A stretch of 64,000 nucleotides of DNA from Gracilariopsis chorda (GCA_003194525.1 NBIV01000288.1:1-64000); one strand, 5' to 3'; counted from the stretch's first letter, positions 22,622 through 33,243 are shown. Notes: a model not told the origin generated them from the sequence alone. A program made the numbers and translations.

Positions 22622-23041
22622 TTATTGGCATTGGATTCTATCAAAATCGTTCACTTTCTCAAGTTTTATATGCTTCTGTACCATTTTCTGAGCTATCACC
22701 TTTTGCTTTTTATCAAGCTCCGCGTTGTGAGCTCGAACAATTTTCATTGCTTTTAGTGTGTGCTTGCATTGGTTATTGTCGAAGGAAGCATCAGTGAGCA
22801 TTTGAAATGATTCAGAAACTGTTCTAGGAGGGATGGTAAGATGTATGGTGTGATTGGCATGGGGAGTGTTGGCGTTTGGGGTGACACTACTGGCGTTGTA
22901 GCTCGAAACATTGTATTGGTTGTGTCCAGATTGTGACCGAGCGTTCGAGTTGGTATATTGCGCTTGCAAGCCATCCATTGCCCTCTTATCGACAGGAAGA
23001 ACACAACTAGAGTTCTTTTCGGTTTCAGAGGGTTTATGCAA
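22622..23041 (-). CDS. Unassigned 139-aa ORF within Harbinger copy B
   Basis: Starts with ATG and has an Asn/Ser/Thr-rich first half (N-A-N-T-P-H-A-N-H-T-type sequence). The second half is helical and Lys-rich (about residues 85-135) and could form a coiled coil. It lies on the same strand as the Myb-like gene and upstream of it, so it may be that gene's 5' part or C-terminal material of another Myb-like copy. Not in the same frame. No firm family. Confidence 0.25.
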   Translation of the reverse strand: MHKPSETEKNSSCVLPVDKRAMDGLQAQYTNSNARSQSGHNQYNVSSYNASSVTPNANTPHANHTIHLTIPPRTVSESFQMLTDASFDNNQCKHTLKAMKIVRAHNAELDKKQKVIAQKMVQKHIKLEKVNDFDRIQCQ

Positions 23042-23177
23042 TGCAACGGTCGTTGTTTCCTTGTCGGCTGAAATCTTCGCCCCGCCGACACGATGGAGGC
23101 TTGGAAATAATCTTCCGAGACGTGGATGCTTTCTATTGGTCTAGACTAACTTTCCTGTTTTTGCTTATCAGCCACAT

Positions 23178-23195
23178 CAACTCGTTGAACGCCCC
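23178..23195 (-). repeat. Right terminal inverted repeat of Harbinger copy B
   Basis: CAACTCGTTGAACGCCCC, the inverted match of 19407-19424. Confidence 0.55.
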
Positions 23196-23198
23196 TTT

Positions 23199-25403
23199 GA
23201 CCATGTCTAGCAGAGACCTGCATCCCCAAAAATTCTTAAACTATAGCGCCCGAAGCGATTTTGGAATCCATATCAGCGTTCTTATTGCCATTTCTCGTTG
23301 CCATATCCGCCTTGTGATTTCTTTTTTCATTTCAGTACGAGGAAAATAGAGAAATGAAAGTAGACACCGTGATTTGAAATTTTAATGGGTTTTGAATACT
23401 TCATTGACCTATCAGAGCACTGTTTCTATATCAAACAGATTTCTGGCGGGTAAAAGGAGCGGGAAACAAATTTTCGCGCCAAGGAAAAGCATTTTTTGCT
23501 ATAATCTCTATCTGTTCACAACTTGAAATCTTGTAACTTCAGTGGCGGGAGCGATCGAGCAGAGGCGAGGCGATCGAACGGTTTCGTTCGAACATGTTGG
23601 CTGTGATTCTTTGTTTCTCATACAGGGCGCTTGGTTGAGTGATGACCCCCCCGCTAGCATTTCTTGTATTGCAAATGGCTCGTACTTGTAGTCAAGCATA
23701 TCGCCCTTGGCTGGTAGACTTGCACATTATTTGGGATGCTAAATTGAATGTTATTTTCAAAACATGTGTCTACAACATAGAGCACTGGTAGACTTGCTCT
23801 AAGTGTCGACCAACTAATATTGTTGCGCAAAATGTGGGAGCTCACTACAAGTATCGCTGGACAAGCTCGCATCAGTGTTTGGCCGGACAGTTTTGTAGCC
23901 CAGTCGTCTCATACAAAATGTCTTTGAGTGCACATAAATTAGTGTGGTCCACACTATTAGTGGTGTCTGCATTATTTGTGTTACGCTTTCTTTAGTGTGG
24001 ACCACATTATTTACGAATCACAAAAATAATGTAGTTGTTGGCCTCCAACCTTAAGCACCAACCCCGACAGGCTCACCGTCGAAAGTAACTAAATACTTCA
24101 ACACTATGGCTTGAAGTTCATGAAACAATTAGGCCACTTCCCACTGCCCATTTAAGTTGAAAGCCATACCAAACCAAATCAAAGCCCTTCGTGCGTAACA
24201 CACACCGTTTTCATCACATTGCGCACTAACAGCCCGCACATATTGAAGGCGAAAGCATAAACAACGGTGAAGCATTGAGAGCCGTATTTGATGTCTTGTG
24301 ACAATTGGAGGGAATGTGGCTCTCAGGTGAGCAGTAGAGGTTCTTGATGCACGGGATGAGTTCAAATTTGGCAGGCAACGCCACCGTGATCCACACTTTT
24401 TCTGAATGGGGTCGTGATAACCACACACGAAATAGTGGGGAACACACTAATCTTCGTCTCTACACTATTTAAACAACCACACTAATAAAAGTGTTCACCT
24501 GTACCTTTCTATATCTTCTTATGCTAAGCAATGGACGAGATCTTAAGATTTTGAGCGAGAGACAAAGAAAGGCATGGTGTTGATGCACCTTAGAAGCAAG
24601 GTGATCCTGACCAGCAGTGGCGTCCCGAGGAAGGACCACTGCCATCCACGCAAGTGCAGAATTAAGCACATTGCGACCTAAACAGTCAGAGTACATTTTT
24701 GGACTACCTCCCACCCACGAGTGGTAGGTGGCAAGGACAAAAACAATACATAATAACGAACTCCAGACTCTCCAATAGAGATCTGGGGGCATCCGCCATC
24801 AGTGCGGGACTTTCCTTGGTACCCAATCGTGTGCATTGCCCTTCCACGAAGCGCAAAGCGACCGCAAACGTGCGACTGATCAACACATGGCTATATGCTC
24901 TGCTGTACCGATAAGCACAACATATCGCGTTCAGTGAGTCCCTCACGGCTGTCACAGCTCCTACGGGATAGGCAGGGAGTTTTTAGGGGTTTTGGGGCAG
25001 AATCAATGCTGGGACAGGCCAAGCTTTGCTTTGAGTACAAATACATTCCCGTATTCGTGCTAACGTCGCTTGCAACAGGTTGGTGACAAGTTGCTCCTCG
25101 TTATTTCCAGCGGTGCGTTCAACGGTTGGGACCGCCTTGCTAAATTGTTTTGAGGATGTGCTACAAGCGGGTTTAAGCCTGTGCCGAGGCTGTTCTTTCT
25201 CATTTGTTTTCTTGAACAAACATTTTCGGGGTTGTTATCATATTGGAGCTCTCTTCGAAGTTTAAGAAATGCTTTATTTCTTGACCTTGCGGAGAGTTGA
25301 GAAGTTTCAATCTCCATCGCTGTGGTGCTGTCAGCCCCAGATGGCAGACACACAGACTCATGATAATATCTCCGGCGGTGTGGCTTGGGTCACTACACCT
25401 TGT
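23199..25403. other. Spacer with a possible MITE
   Basis: No convincing gene. Two overlapping minus-strand ORFs near 24469-24955 show no family signal. The part 23938-24486 is bounded by inverted copies of ATTAGTGTGGT and listed separately. Confidence 0.3.
23938..24486. mobile_element. Possible MITE bounded by ATTAGTGTGGT
   Basis: ATTAGTGTGGT at 23938-23948 and its reverse complement at 24476-24486 bound about 550 bp without a gene. Further AGTGTGG/CCACACT units occur inside the left end. The flanks are AT-rich and no clean target duplication can be fixed. The repeats are short, so chance is not excluded. Confidence 0.3.
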
Positions 25404-25483
25404 GCGGCCGTGGCTCAATCGGTAACCACGCTCGTGTGCTTCTTTTGTGGACCTGGGGTTCAGGGTTCGAAACCCGGCCTGTC
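25404..25483 (+). ncRNA. tRNA-like sequence with Pol III A and B boxes (SINE or tRNA pseudogene)
   Basis: TGGCTCAATCGG at 25411-25422 fits the internal A box and GGTTCGAAACC at 25464-25474 fits the B box. The spacing of about 42 bp is in the tRNA range. The T-arm can pair, but the D-arm and the acceptor stem cannot be closed cleanly, so I favour a tRNA-derived SINE head or a decayed tRNA gene over a working tRNA. It lies 3' of the gene at 25593-26678. Confidence 0.4.
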
Positions 25484-25592
25484 ACTCTTCCACCCGGTTC
25501 ACTATAATCGCTCTCAACGCAGCCTGGTAGTATTGCTATGCATGCACAAGCTCAGATACTAAAGGTATTCTGCCAAGCACTTGACTCGACTT

Positions 25593-26678
25593 CTACAGTA
25601 AAATGTCTTCTATGCTTGCGGTATCAATCTTATGCAGGATTTCTCCGCTTACTACGAACTCGCGCACTCCATTCGAGTCGGCCCTAACTGCACTTCTAAT
25701 CTTTGAATTGATAAGCTTCTCAAAGTCGCTGCCATACCCTTCTGCCCTCTTTTCCACTTCTCTCTGCCCCACATCTGACAACAGATTAAAAATCAAATCC
25801 CGAGCCGCGCGAGGAAGATTATCTACTCGGGACAGGATCGGAATACCCAAATCAAATAGTACGCTGTCTTCGAAATTTCTGACCATGTCTTTCACTCCCC
25901 TTCCATCAAAAAGGTCCGTGATTCCCTCAGTGAGCGAAGAGGTGAACCCAAGAAGAGGTCCAACGAGAGAGGTGACGTAGCTTAATCCCTTGACTTCAAA
26001 ATCCAGATCCGTGTTTCCGAAGTCAAACAACACAGCCGCCACCGGTTTCACAGTAACCACAAACTCCCCGGACGGGCGAATCAGGAACGACGGATTCAGG
26101 GTAAGTCCAATCAGCACATCAGCCGTTGTGGACAACTTTGCCTCCACACTAAAGCTATCGCTGCCAAGACGCTTACATCTTCCAAACACCTTGGCGCCGA
26201 ATCGCTGTTTTAGATCAGCTTTCGCTTCCAGACGAATAGGAACCTTCACCGAGAGAACTACCGGCTCTGAAAGAGCTGATCCGTAATCAAAATCCAGATG
26301 GGCCTTTGTCAAAAAGCGTGCGGTGGCCTGCTTTCTTCTTATCTCCGCGGTTACGGAACAGCTATGGCCTGTATCAATCCTTTGGTGAGTACGATCGTCG
26401 AAACTGAATAGCAAACCGTTTCGATCGATTTGAATGCCAGCGTCTGCCAGAGAGGAGTTCACTTTCCTTGCAACGACTTGACACAGGGCGCGCTTGAGAG
26501 GGTTGGAAGTTGAACATTCCAAAACTTCAGCCGAAATTTGTTTTCCACTTTGCGGAATGGAAAGTGTGGACCAGTGAGGATTTACTTGACGTTTCGGACC
26601 ATAGACTCTAGCTGAATGGCCGGTGCCAGAAACTAAGAATAATAGTTGAAAGACGAGGACTGAGAATTTCATCTGCAT
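25593..26678 (-). CDS. Secreted protein of unknown function, 361 aa
   Basis: An intronless ORF starting with ATG at 26678 (a second ATG is two codons later). The first ~22 residues form a signal peptide (F-S-V-L-V-F-Q-L-L-F-L-V-S-G). The mature protein is rich in alternating hydrophobic/polar stretches that suggest beta strands, for example V-V-L-S-V-K-V-P-I-R-L-E and G-E-F-V-V-T-V-K-P-V-A-A-V-L. It has about four cysteines, no membrane anchor and no known catalytic motif. Lipid-transfer proteins of the TULIP type have such strand-rich layouts, but I see no defining motif, so that stays a guess. It lies on the same strand as, and downstream of, the cysteine-rich secreted proteins at 27-32 kb; the three may be an extracellular gene cluster. 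Clearly protein-like and uninterrupted. Confidence 0.75.
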   Translation of the reverse strand: MQMKFSVLVFQLLFLVSGTGHSARVYGPKRQVNPHWSTLSIPQSGKQISAEVLECSTSNPLKRALCQVVARKVNSSLADAGIQIDRNGLLFSFDDRTHQRIDTGHSCSVTAEIRRKQATARFLTKAHLDFDYGSALSEPVVLSVKVPIRLEAKADLKQRFGAKVFGRCKRLGSDSFSVEAKLSTTADVLIGLTLNPSFLIRPSGEFVVTVKPVAAVLFDFGNTDLDFEVKGLSYVTSLVGPLLGFTSSLTEGITDLFDGRGVKDMVRNFEDSVLFDLGIPILSRVDNLPRAARDLIFNLLSDVGQREVEKRAEGYGSDFEKLINSKIRSAVRADSNGVREFVVSGEILHKIDTASIEDILL

Positions 26679-27170
26679 TCTGAAAGAGTCGCGGAGAAGC
26701 TAAAGGGAAAAAGAAACAATGAGGGAGGTGAAGGGTACCTTAAGCTTGCTCAAAAACAAGTTTGTGTAAACGAAGCAACTTCCCACGTTTATTACAAGTT
26801 CATGAACTCTTGTTCAGCGCTGTAGAGTATAACTGGTTTTTCCTGTGTGGATCCAACAATGCTGAAAAACTTACGTGGATGACAAGAATAATGCAAGGCA
26901 GACATGTTGGCACAAAAGGTCGCACCACGTTAAGATTTTTGTTTCTTTGTTAATCAAATCCCCTCGATATTCCAACACGAATGTTATTCTGTATATACCA
27001 TGCAAATTCTGTGTAATTCTTAGTCCTTTCAGTGAAATCATAATCGGAAACACTTTCCACGTCCAACTACCACTACCAACGGTACCTACCTATTTGTGTG
27101 CCTTCTCCTCGTCCATATTCTCGCTCCCCAAATACATGCTAGAGTTCATTCTTTCATGTGAAGCGATACG
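26679..27170. other. Intergenic region
   Basis: About 490 bp between two minus-strand host genes; it must hold the promoter of the 361-aa gene, but no clear TATA box stands out. No repeats seen. Confidence 0.4.
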
Positions 27171-28535
27171 TTAGATCTCAAAAGTATTTCCGAAGGGATC
27201 ATTGTATGGCACACGAGCCGTAGGTTCACCCTTTCTCAGGCATTTGGACGAGCCATACCCATGAGAGAAAGTTCCTTCAGGGCAAGCTTCGCAGCGAAGT
27301 GACCCTGCTTCAGTAGACACAGTGCCCGGCGGGCAGAGAGTGCACAAGTCCGAAAACGGAGAGCAGCGCGGCTCTTCAGCACATCCCAGCAATTGTCTAT
27401 CAGTCTGGGCATAGTACGAGGTGCCTGGTGGGCATATGGTACACACGTTCTCGCCATCCGGCCCGGGCATTCCACTGGTTCCTTTAGGACACTGAACGCA
27501 GTTGCCATCTGCATCCACACCACGCGTCAGAGCCAGTGGCCCGCGGCAGCCGCATCGCCCATCCTCAGTCCTCACCTGACCGCGTGGACAGGTGGTACAC
27601 ACAAGCCCGTCCGACAGCGTGTCCACGGGGCAGGAAGAGCATTCCCCAGCGAAATCTCCATCGGTCCTCAAGAACCCATTCCTCCACGGATGAGGTTTGC
27701 ACGGCCCACACACACGACCAATTGCGGCCTCCGTCGAGTTATCACCATTCCCACAGCGCGTGGAGCGACATATGCTCTGTCCGTTCACCACAGCGGGCTG
27801 TTGATCGGCGTCGCATCCAGTATTCGCGTCCACGCATTTTGTGCGGTCTTCGTTAGCAACAATGGGAGCATATGGAGCGCAAGGAATACAACTTTCGGCA
27901 CCTTCTTCTGGCATCACTGAGCCTGCTGGACACGGGGTGCACTGAGAGGGGTTCCTCTCTGCGCTGAAGAATCCCGGTGGACACTTTTCACAAACAGGTA
28001 CATTCAATGAGTCGCGATAGGCAACACGAGAGCCAAGTGGACAGTCCCTCCTCCCTTCTGGTAAGAACCATCTCTCCAGGACGCATCCGGAATCTGACAC
28101 ACCTCTCTCCATCATCTTGGAGCACGGCGCACACCACAGGGAGAGACCAGGGGCGGCGCCCGTTCCCGTCGGGCATTTCACACAACGTTGTAGCTTCAGG
28201 TCAAAACGCTGATCGGCATGGCAACGCCAACAGTCACCACTATCTGTCTCGCGATATCCACTGGGGCAGGGGAAGCCGACGCGGCGGCACATGAGAGCAT
28301 CGTTCTCGTAAGTTGTAGAACCGGACGGACAGGGTCGACACTGGGTTATTGTCGAACCGGGGTAGAGCATGGCGAGTGACCGACGTGTACCTGGCGGGCA
28401 TCCATTTGGGCCAGGAACACAGTATCCAGGGGGGCCGTTCTCCAGTGGAAGTGTTCCGTTGGGGCAGTTCGCGGCTGCAACAGAGAGCAGCGTCACGACG
28501 AGAGCCAATACTGTGTGAGTGGCTGCGCGCGACAT
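27171..28535 (-). CDS. Secreted cysteine-rich protein with ephrin-receptor-like (GCC2/GCC3-type) repeats, 454 aa
   Basis: The frame is open from 28613, but I place the start at the ATG at 28535. There M-S-R-A-A-T-H-T-V-L-A-L-V-V-T-L-L begins a good signal peptide; the upstream 26 residues would bury it. The mature protein is a string of short modules of the form C-x2-C-P-x-G-T/S-x-S-x(n)-C, such as C-P-P-G-F-F-S, C-P-A-G-S-V, C-P-P-G-T-V-S and C-P-E-G-T-F-S. This is the pattern of the ephrin-receptor-like/GCC2-GCC3 family, disulfide-rich folds of extracellular proteins. There is no transmembrane helix or kinase domain, so it is probably released or wall-bound. It is a paralogue of the gene at 30509-32300, sharing the order of modules and the end block (P-E-G-T-F-S-x-G-Y/I-G). 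Uninterrupted. Confidence 0.85.
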   Translation of the reverse strand: MSRAATHTVLALVVTLLSVAAANCPNGTLPLENGPPGYCVPGPNGCPPGTRRSLAMLYPGSTITQCRPCPSGSTTYENDALMCRRVGFPCPSGYRETDSGDCWRCHADQRFDLKLQRCVKCPTGTGAAPGLSLWCAPCSKMMERGVSDSGCVLERWFLPEGRRDCPLGSRVAYRDSLNVPVCEKCPPGFFSAERNPSQCTPCPAGSVMPEEGAESCIPCAPYAPIVANEDRTKCVDANTGCDADQQPAVVNGQSICRSTRCGNGDNSTEAAIGRVCGPCKPHPWRNGFLRTDGDFAGECSSCPVDTLSDGLVCTTCPRGQVRTEDGRCGCRGPLALTRGVDADGNCVQCPKGTSGMPGPDGENVCTICPPGTSYYAQTDRQLLGCAEEPRCSPFSDLCTLCPPGTVSTEAGSLRCEACPEGTFSHGYGSSKCLRKGEPTARVPYNDPFGNTFEI

Positions 28536-28676
28536 TGGATGGACAATTAATAGTGCGCAAGGAAAAAGAACGACTTCGATTGAGTTGATGAATGCTGAAA
28601 AAGAGGTGTACAAACTTTCATCAAGTTGCGTGATTGGTTTACATTCAACGTCGGTGGAAGGGTGTACTCAGATTGC

Positions 28677-28683
28677 CTTTATA
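28677..28683 (-). promoter_or_regulatory. Candidate TATA box for the 454-aa cysteine-rich protein gene
   Basis: TATAAAG on the minus strand, about 140 bp upstream of the chosen ATG at 28535. Spacing allows a leader of roughly 110 nt. Not tested by any expression data. Confidence 0.4.
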
Positions 28684-28699
28684 CAAGGATGGGCCACAA

Positions 28700-30508
28700 T
28701 TTAACGGAAGAAGGTACAAGACTCACGACTCGTCTGACCCGTGGGTGTTGTGGCTTCGTCATTCCGCGCACTGCCCGGCAACAACTGGCATCCGGGCACG
28801 TTTGCAGTTTGCAAAAGCAAGCTCCTCCCCTCGATCTCTATTTCCTTTGCATAAGGGGTTTTCTGTTCATATGTTCAGTGCGACTGGTCAACAACGATAA
28901 CAATTGGTTTGAGGCCTTCTGTAAGTATTGCTTACAGCATCACCAAAGTTTGTAATTTTTGTGCAGAACTAAAAGTGTGCTGCAGTGAACGGTACCGTTG
29001 TACTTGTGACGCGAAAATCGGACTCTTCCACGCTTGGCGTCGTTGGGATGATTGGCTACAGGCGAAATTGATGTAATGTGTCTGGCTTTCGAGAAGTAGG
29101 TACTCCACACAATTGAACTGTATTTGAGAAGCTCGTTGCGACTGTCTGAAAGCTCACCATCGCACGGCTGCGCTTTCCCATGACAAGTGGATCGTGAATG
29201 GATCAACAGTCCAGATGGAGTGCTTCGAAATGTATTTCATTCGAAGAAAACGCGCGCATCATCGCGATGCTATCAATGCTCTGAAAAGATTAGAGAACAT
29301 TATTTTCCGAAGAAAACAATATAGAGGTTCGTACAGTCGAACGTGGCCACCTACATGACAACATTAAGAGTGGTAGGGCACTGCCTACCATAATTGCTCC
29401 GACGCACTGTTCATCCATCGTGATCTGAAGATCGGTGCGCATGCAGGAAGGCACAGGTCGGTGCAGGAAAGTGGTGTGCATTAGTTATTTGACTTTTTTT
29501 TCATTTTGAGAGATATGCTATTCTAAACAGGAAAAACATACATATAAATACGTAAAATCATTTTTATTCTATTCGTCAATCTACGAACAAGAAAGGGAGC
29601 TTTCGGCCCCACCACTCTTTCCTGCAGTGGAGACGTCATCATTTTGCCTGCATAAAAGAGTGGGTGAGATGAAACGCCAAGCTGAAGGCCCCAGGACGAT
29701 GTGTTCTCAGAGAGGTGACATTCAAAATACTTTCGATGTCCAAAACGCTTGATTATCATCCGTGAAAAATGTTAGCAGACCAAAATTATTAAAAGGAAAA
29801 GTGCAAGGCACGATCTTTGAGTGCCCATATCTTTGACGCTAAGAAATCAACATCGTGCTTTGCACGTAATTTTTGAACCTTTCGCTCCCTGATCTTTAAA
29901 AGGTGTACCATGTACGTATAACACCAACAGAGGACTGGTTTGAACTCTTCTTCTGTACCACGTTGAAGACTTACGGCCATCCGTTTCTCCAGATATGTTA
30001 AATCGAAATATACAATGGAAGAGCTATTAACGTCCAGTGTATAAGGAAATGCGCATTGTATGACATTACGCTATTCTTTACAAACTCGCTGCAACTGATC
30101 GACTTGGTGAAAGCACAGAACGCTTTGAAGAGAATACCAAACCCAGCATCCTTTATAATTTAATTACCTTGTACGCCAAATGGAATAGTCGAATCTAGCT
30201 AGCATCTTTGTAGCTTCTACATGAATAAGAATTGATTAAATCCTGCTCGCCGTTCGGATTTTTATTAACACAAGCACCTGCTAAAGCCTATGCCGCGAGC
30301 CCAAATCTGAAACATAAGAGGGCTCCATGTACAAGGTACTCAACCATACTGAAAATCTTTGGATCATGATACGGTTTCATGGCATGTGCTTAACCGGATC
30401 ATGCAACGATTTCTTTTCTCTTAAGATAACGGCCGCACAGGACGCGGATGAAGCTATTCAATGCGTAGAAGGTTAATTTGTAGCTAAGGGAATCTCTCCG
30501 TATAGTTG
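28700..30508. other. Intergenic region between the two cysteine-rich paralogues
   Basis: About 1.8 kb with only short, motif-free ORFs on both strands. No repeats, TIRs or RNA genes could be supported. Confidence 0.4.
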
Positions 30509-32300
30509 TCAAAACCACTCTGACAGACGCGCAAGCTCCCTCTTCACATTCTGATCCAACGCATCATTGAAGCTCACTGGTTCGCTTGCAGCTCCAAACG
30601 CCAAACATTCCGTTTCACCTATTCCATAGCTGAAAGTTCCATCCGGGCATTTCTCACAATCCGTGGCACCATCATGCCTGGTGACAAATCCAGCCGGGCA
30701 CTTCTGGCACGGCTTCCTTCTGATTCTCCCTGGAAGCCGACTCTTCTGCAACTCTTCGAGCGTTGACACCACTCGATATGTACCCGCAGGGCACTGTACA
30801 CATTCGTGATCCATTTCTCCCGTCTTCATCGTTCCGTAACTGCCGACAGGGCACTCTGAACAGCTTCCATTCACAATGCCCAGGTTTTGGGCAGTTGTTC
30901 CATGACAAACACACACAAAGTCAAAGTTCCGAACCAAGTTTCCAGAGCATGGACTGCATCCAGCAAAGCTAAAAGTCTCACCGAATGAGCCAGTGCATGG
31001 TGGACAGGAGCGCAAACCCACTTTAGAAACTGAGCATTCAACCCGTACACACGAAGGGTACACTTCATCGCCATAAATGGCTACATGTAGATAAGTACCA
31101 ACAGCACAATATGTCAGCGGATCAATGCACTGGGTACGACTACGGTCTGGTACACTTCCGTTCGGACACTTCACGCACTTTTTTGCATCATAATCTTTCG
31201 ATACCGTCCCGCTCGGGCATGGGAGGCACTCTGTCGCATTCGGATGGTCACTGAAGTTTCCGGGGAAGCAGTGGTCACATAATTTTCCAAATTTTGTTTC
31301 TTCGATACGGTTTCCAGGAGGACAAGTATGATTCTCATCAGGAAGCACAAATTGTTCTGACAGAGCACATTTTGGAGTTCTTTATCCGAGCCTTTACTAC
31401 TTCCGTACAATGCGCACACTGTAACGGAAGCCCGCCTACGCTTCCATGGTTGTCTGGGCACGGTACGCATCGTTCCAGTTCCATGTCGTATCTTTCGTCC
31501 GCATTGCAACGTACACAGTCTCCGGATGAAGTTTGCAGAAAGCCTTTAGGACAGGGTCCATTCAACCTTCGGCAGAATCTCGCCCCAGAAGCGTATGTTG
31601 TCGTGTTCTCAGGACATCTATGACAGTCCGGAAGCTCATATTGATTGCCTTCACCGTACTGACCTGGTTCGCAAAGGACACAGTTTCCTACATCATCTAG
31701 CTGTTTGGATTTAGATCCTAGTGGGCATGAGACACATTCCGAGAACTCTTGGGAAAAGATCCGTCCGAAACCACACCCTACACACTGGTCGTATCCATTG
31801 CTTGTAGTCCCAGGTGGACACCTTTTGCATTGGTTAACTGAAGTCGATCCCGGAGGAGCCCATGTTCCGTGAGGACATCGTTTGCACTCTAGAAGATTAT
31901 CTTCGTCCGTATATCCATATGAGCAAGTTTCACAAGACTCATTGTTAAATCGATCATACCAAGGCAGAATCACCGTTCCCTTTGGACAACGAACACATCG
32001 ATCAGAAGCTCTGGCCGAAGAACTTCCTTCTGGACATGGGGTACATGAGGAAGAACCAGCGGAGGAAAATGTTCCCGCCGGGCAACTGTTGCATACGTGT
32101 GGACTCTGGGCTCCGTGGATGGTATGGTAATTGCCGGGTGCGCAAGGAACACAGCGTGTAGAGTTCATGGCAGGTTGGTACGTTCCTGGCCCGCAAAGGG
32201 CACATTCAGAAGAACCTGGGGTTCGAAATGAGCCTCTAGGGCAGGCATGAGCTGATAATAAGAAGTAAAGGATTTGTAGAGCGAACAATATGAAAATCAT
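30509..32300 (-). pseudogene. Secreted cysteine-rich protein with GCC2/GCC3-type repeats, split by a one-base frameshift
   Basis: Starts with ATG at 32300 and a signal peptide (M-I-F-I-L-F-A-L-Q-I-L-Y-F-L-L-S). It then carries many C-P-x-G-T modules like its paralogue at 27171-28535. The first frame stops at about 31338. A second frame, to 30509, continues the module series with no gap. Alignment to the paralogue (F-L-P-E-G-x(3)-C-P-L-G versus V-L-P-D-E-N-H-T-C-P-P-G) puts the switch at the run of four T on the plus strand (AAAA in the gene), 31370-31373: one base fewer would keep the frame. Total length would be about 595 residues, longer than the 454-aa paralogue because of extra N-terminal modules. 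It could be a recent pseudogene, a programmed shift or an assembly error; the cleanliness of both halves favours recent damage or error. Confidence 0.75.
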
Positions 32301-32835
32301 TTTCGTATGGAGTGGTTACAAATTGCTCAGTTGTGTTGTTGAGGCCTTGGAAAACGTCCGAAGCGTTTAAGTGGGGAGAATTGGAGTTGATGCTTTTGAA
32401 GCTACAAGGGTACAGGAGATGCTCAATAATAATGTGATTCTGAGGTGTTAACGGAGTGAAACTGTGGCGGGCAGGTGTAACAAGCATTGTCGACATTGCT
32501 TGTCAGAGAGGAGAGCCCCAGAACCACTATGAAAACCTCTGAGCCAATCCGACGCTCTTGTGCTGGTTCTCTGCACAGATCATTCACCTTTCTATAACCA
32601 CACGAATTCGTCCAGCAAGGCACCGGCGCGTTGGCAATTGATTTAAATGACCAAATTGATTCATAGCTCTTGATGAAGAGGCGTTGCTACAGTTTTGGTT
32701 GAACAATCCGGAATCCCACGAGCACTCTTGCGATGGCGGACAGAGATCCCTTTGTGTACGATATAATAGCTTTGCTGCATAACGATTTCACGGTTGATTT
32801 CGGGACAGGTCAACAAGGGCAGCACTTCACGGTAG
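32301..32835. other. Upstream region of the frameshifted cysteine-rich gene
   Basis: Contains, at 32527-32585 on the minus strand, a stretch that recurs at 48976-49034 (see repeat). Nothing else recognisable before the CTAG at 32836. Confidence 0.4.
32527..32585 (-). repeat. Dispersed ~59-bp repeat, copy 1
   Basis: Shares the core GCAGAGAACCAGCACAAGAG and flanking bases with 48976-49034, in opposite orientation; roughly 50 of 59 positions agree. In both copies one frame reads L-C-R-E-P-A-Q-E-R-R-I-G-S. Nature unknown. Confidence 0.7.
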
Positions 32836-32839
32836 CTAG

Positions 32840-33207
32840 TGTCTATCGGACCGCTGACCTCATATGAGGTCAAAACAATCAACTTTACGTTTAATTTTAG
32901 TTATTTTGATCGGAATTTTTTTGCCTTTTGTAGTCTGTATAAGTTATGCAACATGTTTTCGTATTGCAAAATTCTAAGCTTCTGTTGTTTATGCTAGGTG
33001 AGAAGCAGAAACATAAGACAACCAGATGGTTTGATAGAGATGTGCTTGTAAAATATGACTAATTTACTACAGAGCTTCAGAAAACCGGCTTTTTTGATAT
33101 CAAAAACGTACTTTTGATTCAAAAACACCATTCCCGACGCGTGTATGAAAGGTTCAAAACCTTCAATAAATAATCATTTGGGAACATTACATCCAGGCGG
33201 ATAGACA
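32840..33207. mobile_element. Small MITE-like element related to the piggyBac-like ends
   Basis: 368 bp beginning TGTCTATCGGACCG and ending GGATAGACA, flanked by CTAG at 32836-32839 and 33208-33211. It has no ORF. Its left end matches the right end of the neighbouring piggyBac-like element better than it matches its own right end. The 16-bp palindrome GACCTCATATGAGGTC lies 16 bp inside its left end (32856-32871) and is missing at its right end. Alternatively it is a duplicated left end of the larger element. Confidence 0.45.
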
Positions 33208-33227
33208 CTAGTGTCTATCTGACGAGC

Positions 33228-33243
33228 GACCTCATATGAGGTC
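33228..33243. repeat. 16-bp subterminal palindrome
   Basis: GACCTCATATGAGGTC, perfect. Also at 32856-32871 (perfect) and 45910-45925 (one mismatch). Always 16-21 bases inside an element end, which suggests a transposase binding site. Confidence 0.8.

Larger units (their letters stand above)
19407..23195 (+). mobile_element. PIF/Harbinger DNA transposon, copy B
   Basis: A second element of the same superfamily, diverged from copy A, starting immediately after the shared TTA. Its ends are GGAGCGTTCTACGAGTTTGA at 19407-19426 and the inverted CAACTCGTTGAACGCCCC at 23178-23195. The right flank reads TTT where TTA would be expected, so the target copy has drifted or the end is off by a base or two. 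It carries a plus-strand DDE nuclease (19710-20859) and a minus-strand Myb/SANT-like gene (21609 to about 22260), plus one extra minus-strand ORF near its right end. Genes are broken. Confidence 0.65.

Noticed and set aside
25404-25483. Functional tRNA gene
   Set aside because: A and B boxes fit, but acceptor and D stems do not close.
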